64,000 nt of DNA from the NCBI GenBank assembly GCA_004134985.1, contig REGQ01000060.1:16528-80527 (forward strand), in the 5' to 3' direction. The stretch is from Paenibacillaceae bacterium (lineage in GTDB: Bacteria > Bacillota > Bacilli > Paenibacillales > Paenibacillaceae). This document shows positions 1-9,023 of the stretch, piece after piece. Each line of letters opens with the position of its first letter. Position 1 is the stretch's first letter. The notes beneath the pieces were generated by a model. The model saw only the letters and a list, made by a program, of their open reading frames with translations, had not been told where the DNA came from and made no database searches. The translations under genes and the position numbers were made by a program.

Positions 1-64
1 TTATGGAGGCGAATATAATTAAGAAATCTCTAATCATTTCTTTTATGAGCTCGGAGTACTTCAT
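1..64 (-). CDS. DUF3021 family membrane protein, N-terminal fragment
   Basis: Only the first 21 codons are inside the window; the gene runs off the left edge. The visible N-terminus (MKYSELIKEMIRDF, then a hydrophobic start LIIFAS) resembles the beginning of DUF3021 proteins, small multi-pass membrane proteins that sit directly downstream of LytTR regulators in Firmicutes. A strong ribosome site (aaaagggggtcc on the minus strand, positions 66-77) precedes the ATG at 64, 14 bases after the stop of the LytTR gene. The pairing with the upstream regulator is the main support. Function is unknown; the family is usually assumed to be controlled with its LytTR partner. Confidence 0.6.
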   Translation of the reverse strand, partial: MKYSELIKEMIRDFLIIFASI

Positions 65-77
65 ATAGGACCCCCTT

Positions 78-524
78 TTATAATCCAAGCATATGTTTAA
101 GTATTGGCACATACTGCCGTGATATGACTACCTTTTCCCCGTTATCCAATGATGCTTGAAAACGGCCGCTGATCGACGGATGAATACTGGCAATCTTGGC
201 TATATTTAGAATGGTCGATTTGGAGGCGCGAAAACAATGTTTCTCTTTGCAAAGTTCCTCCAGCTCATAAAGCTTTTGTTTGACTTCATGGACGGTGTTC
301 TTACCATACGCAAACACTTTTCCGTCAACAGCTTCAAAATAATAAATATCACTAAGTTTGATGCGGCTGATCTTATCCTCATGATAACCAAGTATAATGA
401 GCGTTTCGGTTTTTATTTTATTAACGAGCTCATGCATCTCTTCGTCTACTTGGTGACACCTGATGCGGATCTCCTCTTCTTCTGTATGGTCTATTACTTC
501 GATGGAAATTTTGATAGAAATCAT
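78..524 (-). CDS. LytTR-type DNA-binding regulator
   Basis: A 148-residue protein whose C-terminal two thirds is a LytTR DNA-binding domain, seen in IILGYHEDKISRIKLSDI, YYFEAVDGKVFAY, the FRASKSTILNIAKI segment and the closing ISRQYVPILKHMLGL. There is no receiver domain, so it belongs to the short stand-alone LytTR class that pairs with DUF3021 membrane proteins, as it does here. It is expected to bind direct repeats near its own or a neighbouring promoter. The start is uncertain: the ATG at 524 sits directly against a GAGG motif, which is too close, whereas the usual MKISIE-type start of this family falls at an ATC three codons later with normal spacing. The true start codon may therefore be unusual. 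Confidence 0.8.
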   Translation of the reverse strand: MISIKISIEVIDHTEEEEIRIRCHQVDEEMHELVNKIKTETLIILGYHEDKISRIKLSDIYYFEAVDGKVFAYGKNTVHEVKQKLYELEELCKEKHCFRASKSTILNIAKIASIHPSISGRFQASLDNGEKVVISRQYVPILKHMLGL

Positions 525-682
525 CCTCGGAAATTTGAATTAAAACTTGTTAACTTTTATAATACGTGAATCATACAACGAAAACGCGTAAGCTTCACAA
601 AAAAGTGTGTTTGCTCTAGTAAATTTGAATAAGATGAGGCGTTTTTTTTATCGACTAAAAGTGATTAATTACCAGTACAAGA

Positions 683-1020
683 TTAGTTTTTGGGAATCGA
701 ATTGAAAATATATTCTTTGTAGTGTCCGTTGTCAGATGAGAATCTTAAAATATTCCCGTCTTCGGGAATACCTGCAAAATAAGCCCCAATACAACCAGTA
801 GTACATCTGTGACCTGATATTAAAATATTCACATTTCTTAAGCTGTATTTAGCTTCAAGTACTGGTATGGGGCTATTTGGTCCCCCTCCGCCGCGGCGGG
901 ATAAAACCTTGATTTATAAGGGTTTTCCCAATTCAAGTATGGTTCTACCCAGTTGTACTCTCCCGTTAACATCTCCGCAAACTCGATGAAATCCGGTGCA
1001 AACTCATACTCCCACAAATT
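683..1020 (-). pseudogene. Degenerate unrecognised coding remnant
   Basis: This part of the 525-1040 gap contains two overlapping open stretches on the minus strand with protein-like composition but no start codon. One (about 860-1020) reads LWEYEFAPDFIEFAEML and WVEPYLNWENPYK. The other (683 to about 915) reads CIGAYFAGIPEDGNILRF and HYKEYIFNSIPKN before its stop. They look like one gene broken by a frameshift near 905-925. The second part is faintly reminiscent of SMI1/KNR4-type immunity proteins, but the match is too weak to name. Nothing else was recognised in the rest of the gap. Confidence 0.3.
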
Positions 1021-1040
1021 GTTTTAATACTTAAGATTAT

Positions 1041-1859
1041 TTATATATTAAACCAGTATACTTCATTTTGTTTTATAAATTTAAAGCCTGCCTTTTCTGC
1101 CAGTTTTCTTGAAGCAGGATTCGACTCTACACAATCCCACTGGGCAGTCATACCTCTTCTTACACATTCGTTCACAAACTTCCCAGTCAATGTTAATCCT
1201 AAACCTTTATTCCTATGTGCTTCCTCTGTTTCTATATCGATTGCAATGACATCATTGAATCTTGCAGTTCCTACAATAACTGCAATAATTTTATTATAAT
1301 ACGTTATACAAAAAGCTAAACTTTTTTCAAAAAAGTCATCAAAAATTCCCCATGATTCCAGTAGCCTCTCAGTGACTAAAGTTCCATTTTCAATATTCCC
1401 TTCATTTATTAAATTCCATAACTTATCATCTACTTTATGTATGGTATATTCATCTGACAGACTAAGCAATTCGGGCATTTCGTCCTTTTTCCTAAAGCTA
1501 AATTCTTTTTCTTTCTGCATTTCTCTGTCACCAAACATCTTCATAATATATTTTCTTAAATTATCACTTTCAATTGAAAATTCAAAATAGTTAATTCCTT
1601 TCGATTTGACCATTGTAAACAGTTCTTCATTAATAAACATTTCAACACCTTTGTATTCTTCTTCGGATTTAATATCTCCTAAAAATGCATAACCTCCAAC
1701 TGCATAAGAATTCGCAATCGCAATATTAGGATTTTCAATATCATTAACCCATAAATCTCCCTTGCATTCACCAGCAACTATTCCTGAAAAACTGGGACAG
1801 TAATCGTTCGTTACTTTCTTATAATTAATAATCTTATGCAAACCATCTGCTTTAATCAT
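1041..1859 (-). CDS. GNAT family N-acetyltransferase
   Basis: A 272-residue protein with a C-terminal GNAT fold. The acetyl-CoA binding motif A region is visible as IETEEAHRNKGLGLTLTGKF (R-x-K-G-L-G), followed by CVESNPASRKLAEKAGFKF, the usual beta-bulge/motif B ending. The N-terminal half, about 120 residues, is a second domain of the kind seen in the two-domain 'GNAT acetyltransferase' family of Firmicutes. A good ribosome site (aggagg, about 1862-1868) precedes the ATG at 1859. The acceptor substrate cannot be told from sequence; relatives are generic small-molecule or antibiotic-type acetyltransferases. The gene stands alone on the minus strand and is A+T-rich compared with the module to its right. 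Confidence 0.85.
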   Translation of the reverse strand: MIKADGLHKIINYKKVTNDYCPSFSGIVAGECKGDLWVNDIENPNIAIANSYAVGGYAFLGDIKSEEEYKGVEMFINEELFTMVKSKGINYFEFSIESDNLRKYIMKMFGDREMQKEKEFSFRKKDEMPELLSLSDEYTIHKVDDKLWNLINEGNIENGTLVTERLLESWGIFDDFFEKSLAFCITYYNKIIAVIVGTARFNDVIAIDIETEEAHRNKGLGLTLTGKFVNECVRRGMTAQWDCVESNPASRKLAEKAGFKFIKQNEVYWFNI

Positions 1860-2414
1860 CTCTTCCTCCTGTATGTGTCCGAACGGATAGTGTTTACACT
1901 CTAACTTATCTTGGTATGCGAATAATGCTTCTTATTCGGGTAGAAGTCTACGAAGCGACTTTGACTTCAAGACCGGCGAGACATCGCCATCGACGAAATT
2001 CTAGAATTTCAACCTCTTTAAGCCCTCCATACTCGCTACGAATGCAATGGAATCCACATCTGAAACGAACAATGTTTGTAGCGAACTTTTAGTCGCCAGG
2101 AAGGAACCCCAATCGAATAAATTTGTTTTCTGACTCTAATTGTGTAGTCACTAAGAGGTGCAATACTGTCAAAAGGCTTGGCCATTTCACTATTTTTTAT
2201 ATGACCCTTCATGTTTATCATTGAAACAAGTAGAGTTACAAAAGAATAATGCTTCTGTACTTAACAGAGATTTATTTCTTCCTTACTCTTGGCTATTCCC
2301 CAATACCACCATATTACTGAGAAAAAACCCCCATACAATTTGAGCAGGCGATCAGGGTGAAGACAGCGAGTAAATGGATGCCATCTATGACTATGACGTA
2401 ATTCCCTTTTATAT
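1860..2414. other. Intergenic region, nothing recognised
   Basis: 555 bases between the acetyltransferase and the McrBC-like module. Short open frames are present on both strands but none shows a ribosome site with protein-like composition. It presumably holds the acetyltransferase promoter on its left and the 3' region of the DUF2357 gene on its right. No clear terminator was found. Confidence 0.4.
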
Positions 2415-4847
2415 TTAGGGTTGATTTGCTTCATTAACACGCTCGACCTCGACCACTCTTCCCAAATCCACAAACTCCTCATGATCAAGCTTCACCTTGA
2501 CCTTGCCAAGTCTGCGCTTCTCCCGCCACTCCCGCAGATCCTGCTCTGTCTCCAAACGCAGTTCCGCGATTTCGCGTGCTCGATCCAGTATATATTTGCT
2601 TGTGTGTAGCACGGTATAGATGCCCTGCCCACCTAAAGCGATGGGCGTCTCCAGCCGCCCCCATTCTGCAATCATAAAACGCACATACAGCTTCTTCTCC
2701 GAGCCGAAGCGACCGGGAATTTCCTTAATTTCTTCACGCCGCACTATTATCCAGTCAGCTATTTTACCAACCCAGTGGATACCTGTTTTAGCGGGATCAC
2801 TGAATTTTTTACGAGACTGGCACATGGCCACATATTCAAGCTGAGTAAGGATCGTTGCATCAGCCAGATTCTCCAGAGGCACATGATAAAAAGCATGCTC
2901 AAGTGCCTTCTCCACCTGTCCAGGTCCCCGAACGGAACCAACCATTACATTCTTTCCAGAGAGCTTGTCCGCATAATACTCCTTAGTACCAAGCGGTTGT
3001 GCGGAACGCTCGAATGCCTTTTCCGGGCTGTCTTGAATAATTTCATCCAGAAATTTCTCCATGAGGCTCGTCGAATTTGGGAGAAACGGAAATGCCCCAA
3101 TATTCAGCAGCTCAATGCTTTTGTAGAAATGGTGCTCCTTGTAAAACAGTTCATCCGGGTAAGGAAATAACACATACGCCCCAAACATACTGCGTTCGAA
3201 TTCTCCAGTGCCCTTCTCCTGGTAAACGATCGCGTCCCGGTATCGGTGCATCGTATTAATGTCCTCTTCTTCGGGGCCAGGCTGACCGTATGCCCTGTGA
3301 TAGGAACTGCCTGCATCCGCCGAATTAAGCCGATATTTGGCATCAAATACATATTTATACTCCTTAATCTTACCTGCATCTTTCTTCTTCAGCGTTAGCA
3401 CGTTGTCCGGACGTTGGTTTAGGGTAGGTGTCTTCTCCGACTCAGGAAGTGAATTATAATATAAAATGAACTGTTCTCCGTTCACCGGATTCTCATACAC
3501 CATCTTAGCGCTTCGCGAACGATCCAGCGTGACGAAGATACCGCTTCGATTCACCTGGATAATGTCCTGTTTCACGAGCTTGTATTTCCTCCCCAAGAGC
3601 TCATTCAGCTTCAGGAAGCACCAATACTCGTATAGCTGCGCCACATCCTTCATCGACAAGCGGAACAGATCGCTCTGGATGGACAGCCCCTTCATCAACA
3701 TCAGGTAGCAGCGATACACATCACGGTATCCCGGCGCCATCTGTAGCACCAACGTCACTGACATCTGCTTTAATGAACCAACCTCACGTAGAAAGTCCGT
3801 CTTCAGCAATCGCTCCACTTGTGCCGTCATCCGGTCTATTCGATCTATCAGTAACGGGTCTGGGGTTCTATTATTCTGCTTCCAGCGCTTCTTCAGTTCC
3901 TTCATCTTACCGACAGTGCGCTCCAGCACCCAGCATACAAACCGATTCTCATTCGTATCATAATAGGACTGTTTGCGCGTCTCTACCAAATGCGTAGCCG
4001 TATAGGTAAGGTCTCCGATTCGTATGAATCCGTTTATCCGGTCTTCTCTTAATCGCTCTGGATGCTTTGCTAGCTCGCGAATGTTTTCTCTCCCAGCTTT
4101 CTTGATCCGATTGGTGTCCACTAAAGGGCGCTCCTGACGAAGCATATGATGAGGATGAGCCTGAATACGCTCCACTGCGTCCACAAGCTGGCGAAACACG
4201 TGCTGGAGAATCGCGAAAAATTCGCTCAAGCTCTGATGCTGTGTCTCCCGCTGGCCAGTCATTTGATAGGTTTTGCGCAGAAAATCAAACGACAAATTAT
4301 AAATCTGCGCGTTTACCTCGTTCAAAAGGTTCTGGTAGTCGCGCTTGTAATCCATTTTGGACGGAAAAATCTCCATCACCAAACGTAGCATTGTCCGCCC
4401 TCCATCCCGAAGCTCCCACTCCGTCAGGCCGACCTCATTGCCGAAGTTCAGCACGCCTGCCAGAATCGAATCGCCCAGAGGCTTGATAGCCTGTCGCAGC
4501 GAAACCTGCTCATGATAGAAGGAAAGATCTGGAGCGTGCTTCTTCTGAACCACCAGTTCATAGCCCTGATTCTCATAAAAGCAAGGAAACACCGTGTCTC
4601 CCAGCCTCCACTCTACCAAACCACCTGCCTCCGGTGAGAAAACCTGAATCCGTGCCTCTCCCACATGCGGGGAAAACTCCATTGCAAACTGCGCCTGCAC
4701 CCATTCCAGCTCTTGGTTACGATGAAGCTGCAGTCTTTCTGCCTTCGGATGATAGGGACGTCCCTGCACATACAAGACAAAAAGCTCCGTGTCGACACGA
4801 AGCAATTCCACCGCCTGATTAAGAAAGCCAATATGAGGTGAAGCCAT
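2415..4847 (-). CDS. DUF2357 / McrC-like nuclease subunit
   Basis: An 810-residue protein of the DUF2357 group, which partners McrB-like AAA+ proteins and carries a PD-(D/E)XK nuclease fold. The likely catalytic elements are RPDNVLTLKKK near residue 478 and YVFDAKYRL near residue 500 (D...DAK). The central helical region includes LYEYWCFLKLNELLG, typical of the family just ahead of the nuclease. About 190 residues follow the nuclease (starting GSVRGPGQVEKALEHAFYHV), an extra C-terminal domain that could bind a modified base or another ligand; I do not recognise it. The gene overlaps the 3' end of the McrB-like gene by 29 bases, so the two are translationally coupled. Together they should form a type IV-like restriction system acting on foreign, probably modified, DNA. 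Confidence 0.85.
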   Translation of the reverse strand: MASPHIGFLNQAVELLRVDTELFVLYVQGRPYHPKAERLQLHRNQELEWVQAQFAMEFSPHVGEARIQVFSPEAGGLVEWRLGDTVFPCFYENQGYELVVQKKHAPDLSFYHEQVSLRQAIKPLGDSILAGVLNFGNEVGLTEWELRDGGRTMLRLVMEIFPSKMDYKRDYQNLLNEVNAQIYNLSFDFLRKTYQMTGQRETQHQSLSEFFAILQHVFRQLVDAVERIQAHPHHMLRQERPLVDTNRIKKAGRENIRELAKHPERLREDRINGFIRIGDLTYTATHLVETRKQSYYDTNENRFVCWVLERTVGKMKELKKRWKQNNRTPDPLLIDRIDRMTAQVERLLKTDFLREVGSLKQMSVTLVLQMAPGYRDVYRCYLMLMKGLSIQSDLFRLSMKDVAQLYEYWCFLKLNELLGRKYKLVKQDIIQVNRSGIFVTLDRSRSAKMVYENPVNGEQFILYYNSLPESEKTPTLNQRPDNVLTLKKKDAGKIKEYKYVFDAKYRLNSADAGSSYHRAYGQPGPEEEDINTMHRYRDAIVYQEKGTGEFERSMFGAYVLFPYPDELFYKEHHFYKSIELLNIGAFPFLPNSTSLMEKFLDEIIQDSPEKAFERSAQPLGTKEYYADKLSGKNVMVGSVRGPGQVEKALEHAFYHVPLENLADATILTQLEYVAMCQSRKKFSDPAKTGIHWVGKIADWIIVRREEIKEIPGRFGSEKKLYVRFMIAEWGRLETPIALGGQGIYTVLHTSKYILDRAREIAELRLETEQDLREWREKRRLGKVKVKLDHEEFVDLGRVVEVERVNEANQP

Positions 4848-7065
4848 CCTCCTCTAACCTCCTAAGCATATAAGCCAATTTGCGTGCACTTTGGGGATAT
4901 TTAGCTGCAGGCGGGGTCTGACCCGCATTCCATTTCGAATAGAGTGGATAGGCGTCATCCATCAGTTCCTGAAGATTGACCGTCACTCCGCTACCACTTC
5001 CTAACGCTAGCTTGATCAGATTCAACAATACACGGCGCACAGAGGAATGACTTCCCTGAAGACGCGGCAATATCTTTTGCAGCACCTGCCAGTCAAAAGC
5101 CTTATCCTCGCTAAGAAGCTGGAACCGTTCATTATAGATCATATAGAAGCAGATCGCATCCCGTACCCGAAACCCAACATGAGCGTGAATGTCCTCCAGA
5201 AGCATATTAATCTCCATCAGTCGGTCCGTCGTGTGGACAACCAACTCCGAATACGAATCGTACGCATCAACTAACTGCAAATAGTCAGATCTTAAGAATA
5301 GATGGTTTATCTCGGGAAGCTTGGAGAATTCCCCCGTCTCTTCTGATTCTCCCAGCTCCGGGTATTGCCGAAGATTAATATAGTTAAATTCGAGCGTATT
5401 GGCACGGTCCAACACCTTCTTACTGAAAGGATGGGTCGTTTCGTCCATATTGACCGTTCCAATCAGAAACACATTCTCCGGTATCGATAAGTCGCCGTAT
5501 CGCATCTGATCTTCAGCAATGTCCAATAAGACGTGAGACAACAGCCTCTGCGTACGGATGCTACCCTCTTGCCAATCCTGCGTTTCCAGCACACTCAACA
5601 GATCGCTGAAATAATGCTCGACCCGTGCCAAATTCATCTCATCCAAGCAAACAAAATACGGCTTATGTTGTTTCCCTGGCTGCCGCGCCTCCACAAACAC
5701 TTTCGTCAGCGGACCTGGCTGAAATCTGCCCGACAGATCCTTGAACCCAAGCAAATCCGAAGGATCGCTCCAATCCGGCCGCACTTGAATAAGCGTGTAC
5801 TGGCCATTCTCCCTAGTCGCCCCTAACGCCTCGGCAAGCAGCTTCACCAGCCGCGTCTTCCCCGTCCCCGATATCCCCGCCAGAATGACAAAAGGCTTAG
5901 CTTTCAAGGAAAGATAGAAATTTTCGATAAGCTGCTCCGGGAAAAAGAAGCCTTTGCGCTTGATATGAGTTTGGATTTGGTGGAGAACAGTGGAAACTTG
6001 GTAGTCCCCTATTGGCTCAAGTGCTAACTCCACATACTCCGTCACTTGCTCCACCTCCATAGCACTTGCAGTTTCATTCAATACATACCCTTCAACGTAA
6101 TTTCGATAATTCTCTACTACGTTCTGGAGATCTTGGATGAGTTGCTCGTCTGAGGGTACATTACCTCGCTCGTACTTTACATAGGCAATCGTCGACACCT
6201 GATAATCCTGCCCCAATCCACTGCCCATGAGCTGTATATTATCGTCCTTGTTCATGTTCGCTAGTGGGATGATTCCACGAATTTCATTGGTTTTGTTTCG
6301 AAGGTAGGTATACGCTTCCTTGAGGCCTTTCTCTTTGGGAACCGTCACTCCTTGAGCAAGGGTTAGATAAACAGCACTCATGTCTTTAGCAAATAAGTAA
6401 ACGACATATTCCCCATATTGAGTACTATCCGTGATTCGTTTATCTAAAACAGCAAGCCAAGGTACATCCGCCCACCTACCTTTCCCAATAGAACCCTCAA
6501 TCTTATAAAATTCTTCATCCAGGAATGGCATAGCCCTTAGCGCAGAGGGAAGAGTCTGCCGAAACAATGTGCCTAACGGATGACCCTTAAAGGCTATTCT
6601 TTTGGCCTGAACGTAGTTAGCCATGATGTTCTCTAGATATCCTTGTAAAGAAAACTGTTGCAATGCTGAATTATACGCCTGTAATTCTTTCTTCGCTAAT
6701 TGCTCCAGCTCAAGGTAATCTTTATCGCCTAACTGATTTCGAATTTGCGTATGGAGTCCTATTGAGTTATCCTCGGAGTTCATATGCAAGACATGAGAGA
6801 GCGCATTAACAGGGCTATTTACAATATCCTTAAGCTGACTGGGAGGAACATCAGCCCATTGTTCACGTCCTGATGGCTTATCCACAAAGTTTCCTTTTGT
6901 TTGTTCTGCTATAAAATAGTTAAGGAAGCGTTGCTTTACCTTATCGAAGGAAACTCGCTCTTGGCCAGAGATCTTCAACTCTTTTAATAAAACTAAGATA
7001 AGTACCATCTTATACGATTTTTGTTTTCGCTTAAACATCTGCGAAATGGATTCCGGTAATGACAT
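4819..7065 (-). CDS. McrB-like AAA+ GTPase with DUF3578 N-terminal domain
   Basis: A 748-residue motor subunit. The N-terminal half contains the MrcB-type DUF3578 domain (GKGRWADVPWLAVLDKR and GEYVVYLFAKDMSAVYLTL, roughly residues 190-310). The C-terminal half is an McrB-type AAA+ domain: Walker A GISGTGKT near residue 396, Walker B CLDEMNLARVEHYFSD near 468, and sensor region GTVNMDETTHPFSKKVLDRA. These signatures are characteristic of McrB, which uses GTP to translocate DNA and drive the partner nuclease. A ribosome site (ggaggc) lies just upstream of the ATG at 7065. It is the first gene of a two-gene operon with the DUF2357 nuclease. The recognised DNA modification cannot be deduced. Confidence 0.9.
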   Translation of the reverse strand: MSLPESISQMFKRKQKSYKMVLILVLLKELKISGQERVSFDKVKQRFLNYFIAEQTKGNFVDKPSGREQWADVPPSQLKDIVNSPVNALSHVLHMNSEDNSIGLHTQIRNQLGDKDYLELEQLAKKELQAYNSALQQFSLQGYLENIMANYVQAKRIAFKGHPLGTLFRQTLPSALRAMPFLDEEFYKIEGSIGKGRWADVPWLAVLDKRITDSTQYGEYVVYLFAKDMSAVYLTLAQGVTVPKEKGLKEAYTYLRNKTNEIRGIIPLANMNKDDNIQLMGSGLGQDYQVSTIAYVKYERGNVPSDEQLIQDLQNVVENYRNYVEGYVLNETASAMEVEQVTEYVELALEPIGDYQVSTVLHQIQTHIKRKGFFFPEQLIENFYLSLKAKPFVILAGISGTGKTRLVKLLAEALGATRENGQYTLIQVRPDWSDPSDLLGFKDLSGRFQPGPLTKVFVEARQPGKQHKPYFVCLDEMNLARVEHYFSDLLSVLETQDWQEGSIRTQRLLSHVLLDIAEDQMRYGDLSIPENVFLIGTVNMDETTHPFSKKVLDRANTLEFNYINLRQYPELGESEETGEFSKLPEINHLFLRSDYLQLVDAYDSYSELVVHTTDRLMEINMLLEDIHAHVGFRVRDAICFYMIYNERFQLLSEDKAFDWQVLQKILPRLQGSHSSVRRVLLNLIKLALGSGSGVTVNLQELMDDAYPLYSKWNAGQTPPAAKYPQSARKLAYMLRRLEEDGFTSYWLS

Positions 7066-7680
7066 GATAAGCCTCCAGTATAGTGATCAACCTATTTCAA
7101 TGAGGAAATTGCTTAAAAACCCACTTTCTCCTTCAGTTTTCTTGATTCTGAATGTTAGCGCAACCGAGTTTGTACACTGATGCTGTTTGAGTTTCTTCTT
7201 TGGGTAGCAGCATTCACCTTTAGTAAATTCAAGTGGTCGTTAGGTTGAGCCTCTAGGAGATGCGCACGATTTTCGACGGCCTGAAAGCGATTTTCTTTAA
7301 GAATGAAAGTAAAAGTTAAAGTATGGCAGGACCTCGTACTGGTTAGATTTACAATATGTATGTTAATTCGACAGTAGAGAAGAGATTCCTTTATATTTCT
7401 GTGAGCAAGCCTTTGAGCTTTCGAATAAAAGGTATTGGGTTAAAAATCGTTTACAGCGAATACTATATGATGTTCTCTAACGAGAAAAGGACTGCTAAAG
7501 GAGCAGTCCCAGGTTATCGAGAAAACCACCTATTATTTTTTGGGTTTTTATGATTTTTTTCGCTATTTAGAGTGAATGATCGAAACTGGATCAGCAGGAA
7601 TCAATTAAATAAATCAATAGTTCACTACTACTTCATTATTTGATACCTACTTAAAATCGTCTTTATAAATATACAAGAAA
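7066..7680. other. Gap with a hairpin, otherwise no gene
   Basis: About 600 bases upstream of the McrB-like gene. It should contain that operon's promoter near 7080-7150. An 8-bp perfect hairpin (GGACTGCT at 7489-7496 and AGCAGTCC at 7502-7509) is present without a clear T-tract. A 65-codon open frame on the plus strand (7356-7553) ends in low-complexity sequence and looks spurious. Confidence 0.35.
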
Positions 7681-7704
7681 GCTCAAGCGAATAATAGCTT
7701 GAGC
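7681..7704 (-). terminator. Intrinsic terminator downstream of attachment-like copy 1
   Basis: Perfect 8-bp stem GCTCAAGC/GCTTGAGC with an 8-base loop, followed on the minus strand by a T-rich run (tttcttg). It lies just 3' of the RlmD-tail-like copy at 7748-7786, as expected for the terminator of the gene whose 3' end was copied. Confidence 0.6.
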
Positions 7705-7747
7705 CGATTAACAGTTCTACATATTAGGTAAATGTGGCCCTATTATA

Positions 7748-7786
7748 TTACTCCCTCACGAGCGACACACATCACTCTACATGTGA
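7748..7786 (-). repeat. RlmD-tail / attachment-like repeat, copy 1
   Basis: The minus strand reads S-S-H-V-E-stop-C-V-S-L-V-R-E-stop, i.e. the recurrent tail with its first cysteine codon mutated to TGA. The core bases cacatgtagagtg match the other copies with one change. It also shares the 3' flank (gtgtgtcgctcgt and a later gccacatttacct) with copy 4, and the gccacattta flank with copy 6. It marks the left edge of the CRISPR-containing segment. Confidence 0.6.
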
Positions 7787-8117
7787 CGATTAGACAATGA
7801 CTTTAACAATATAATGTGTATCCAAAAACGCCGGAAGCACTTCCATATTAATCAAAATTAACCTAAGAAAGCAATAGACCGTTTCACTTTCCTTGCGCAT
7901 CAATATGACTGCCACAACATGTGTTTTGTTGGGTATAGGAACACACACACCCTTTCGAGCCTCCAGAACAGAGGGGATGCTCATGCTATTTTTGTTGACT
8001 GAAATGATAATGTTCGGCATGTTCTTGCTGGCTTTGTCTGGAGTTTACAGTATTTCAGTCTGCGTGTCATTTATTACGAGCGAAAAGCGAAGTAAATACT
8101 CAGAAATCACCTTCGTT

Positions 8118-9023
8118 CTACTCAAAAGAACTAATGATCTTATGCATCGCTACTCCCTCCGGCATCCCCTCATCAAAAATAGCTTGATAGTTTTTATATG
8201 ATCTAGCGACCGTACCTTTATCGATTCGTTGGATATCAACCTTCTCAAATAATTGACTGGATGGAGCATTGCCAAGACGACTTTCATGAGCAAATACATA
8301 CAAGCCACGACATGCCATGCGACCGCGTGCTGCGGAGTGGTCCAAATCCCACATATTGATGAGGGCTTCCCACAGCCCTTTCAGGTCTTCTTCTCCTACT
8401 CCCGTCTGGGTTGCAAATGACGGCGTATAAAAACCATAAGCGATGTATAAACCGTATGGTACATGAGCCTTTCTCCCCATTTGACCTGCACGAGCCTCTT
8501 CATCGGCAACGTCTCCACCTTTAATATCATCAGCATTGGTTAATGCTACACGAGTAATACTCGATTCAGAAGGGAAAATGGGATCAACCGAACGTGCAAA
8601 TGTCAGTTGAACTGCTCCCCTTACTTGACCTGCATTGAACTTCTTAGTAGACATGACGGCACCGAACATACGCGTATCAAAATAATGCTCACACATCCAC
8701 TGCCGAGCGTCTTTTACCGTTGCCGGGCTGCTGTCTCCTTCTTGTTTTCCTAGCTCTTCATAAGCCTTTTTCTGCTCGTTTGTAAGAATGCCCCGATGCT
8801 TCACATAAATATCAAAGCCCTCCAAATGTCCTCTTGTCAAATAAATATAGTCTCGGATTTTTCTTTTAATTGCAACATCGGTCACGATTCCTTGCATCGT
8901 CTCCGGATCAATTCTTGGCAGATTGCCGGCATCTGGATCGCCGTTTGGATTACCATCCATCACATCAAACACAAGCATAAAGTCATATCGCTTATTAGGA
9001 TCAATAATTGGATTCAGATTCAT
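8118..9023 (-). CDS. cas7c: Type I-C CRISPR effector backbone protein Cas7 (Csd2)
   Basis: A 301-residue Cas7 family protein of the I-C type, which forms the helical backbone of the Cascade complex along the crRNA. The N-terminus shows the family signature VFDVMDGNPNGDPDAGNLPR, followed by VTDVAIKRKIRDYI. Internal hallmarks are FDTRMFGAVMSTKK, GAVQLTFARSVDPI and the C-terminal DHSAARGRMACRGLYVF. I place the start at the ATG ending at 9023 because an ideal aaggagga ribosome site precedes it; an ATG eight codons upstream lacks one. The start overlaps the 3' end of cas8c by 23 bases. It is the last gene of the operon; in complete I-C loci cas4, cas1 and cas2 would follow, but none is present. 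Confidence 0.95.
   Translation of the reverse strand: MNLNPIIDPNKRYDFMLVFDVMDGNPNGDPDAGNLPRIDPETMQGIVTDVAIKRKIRDYIYLTRGHLEGFDIYVKHRGILTNEQKKAYEELGKQEGDSSPATVKDARQWMCEHYFDTRMFGAVMSTKKFNAGQVRGAVQLTFARSVDPIFPSESSITRVALTNADDIKGGDVADEEARAGQMGRKAHVPYGLYIAYGFYTPSFATQTGVGEEDLKGLWEALINMWDLDHSAARGRMACRGLYVFAHESRLGNAPSSQLFEKVDIQRIDKGTVARSYKNYQAIFDEGMPEGVAMHKIISSFE

Noticed and set aside
7356..7553. A 65-codon plus-strand frame
   Set aside because: Overlaps a hairpin and ends in a T-rich run; codon use does not look coding.
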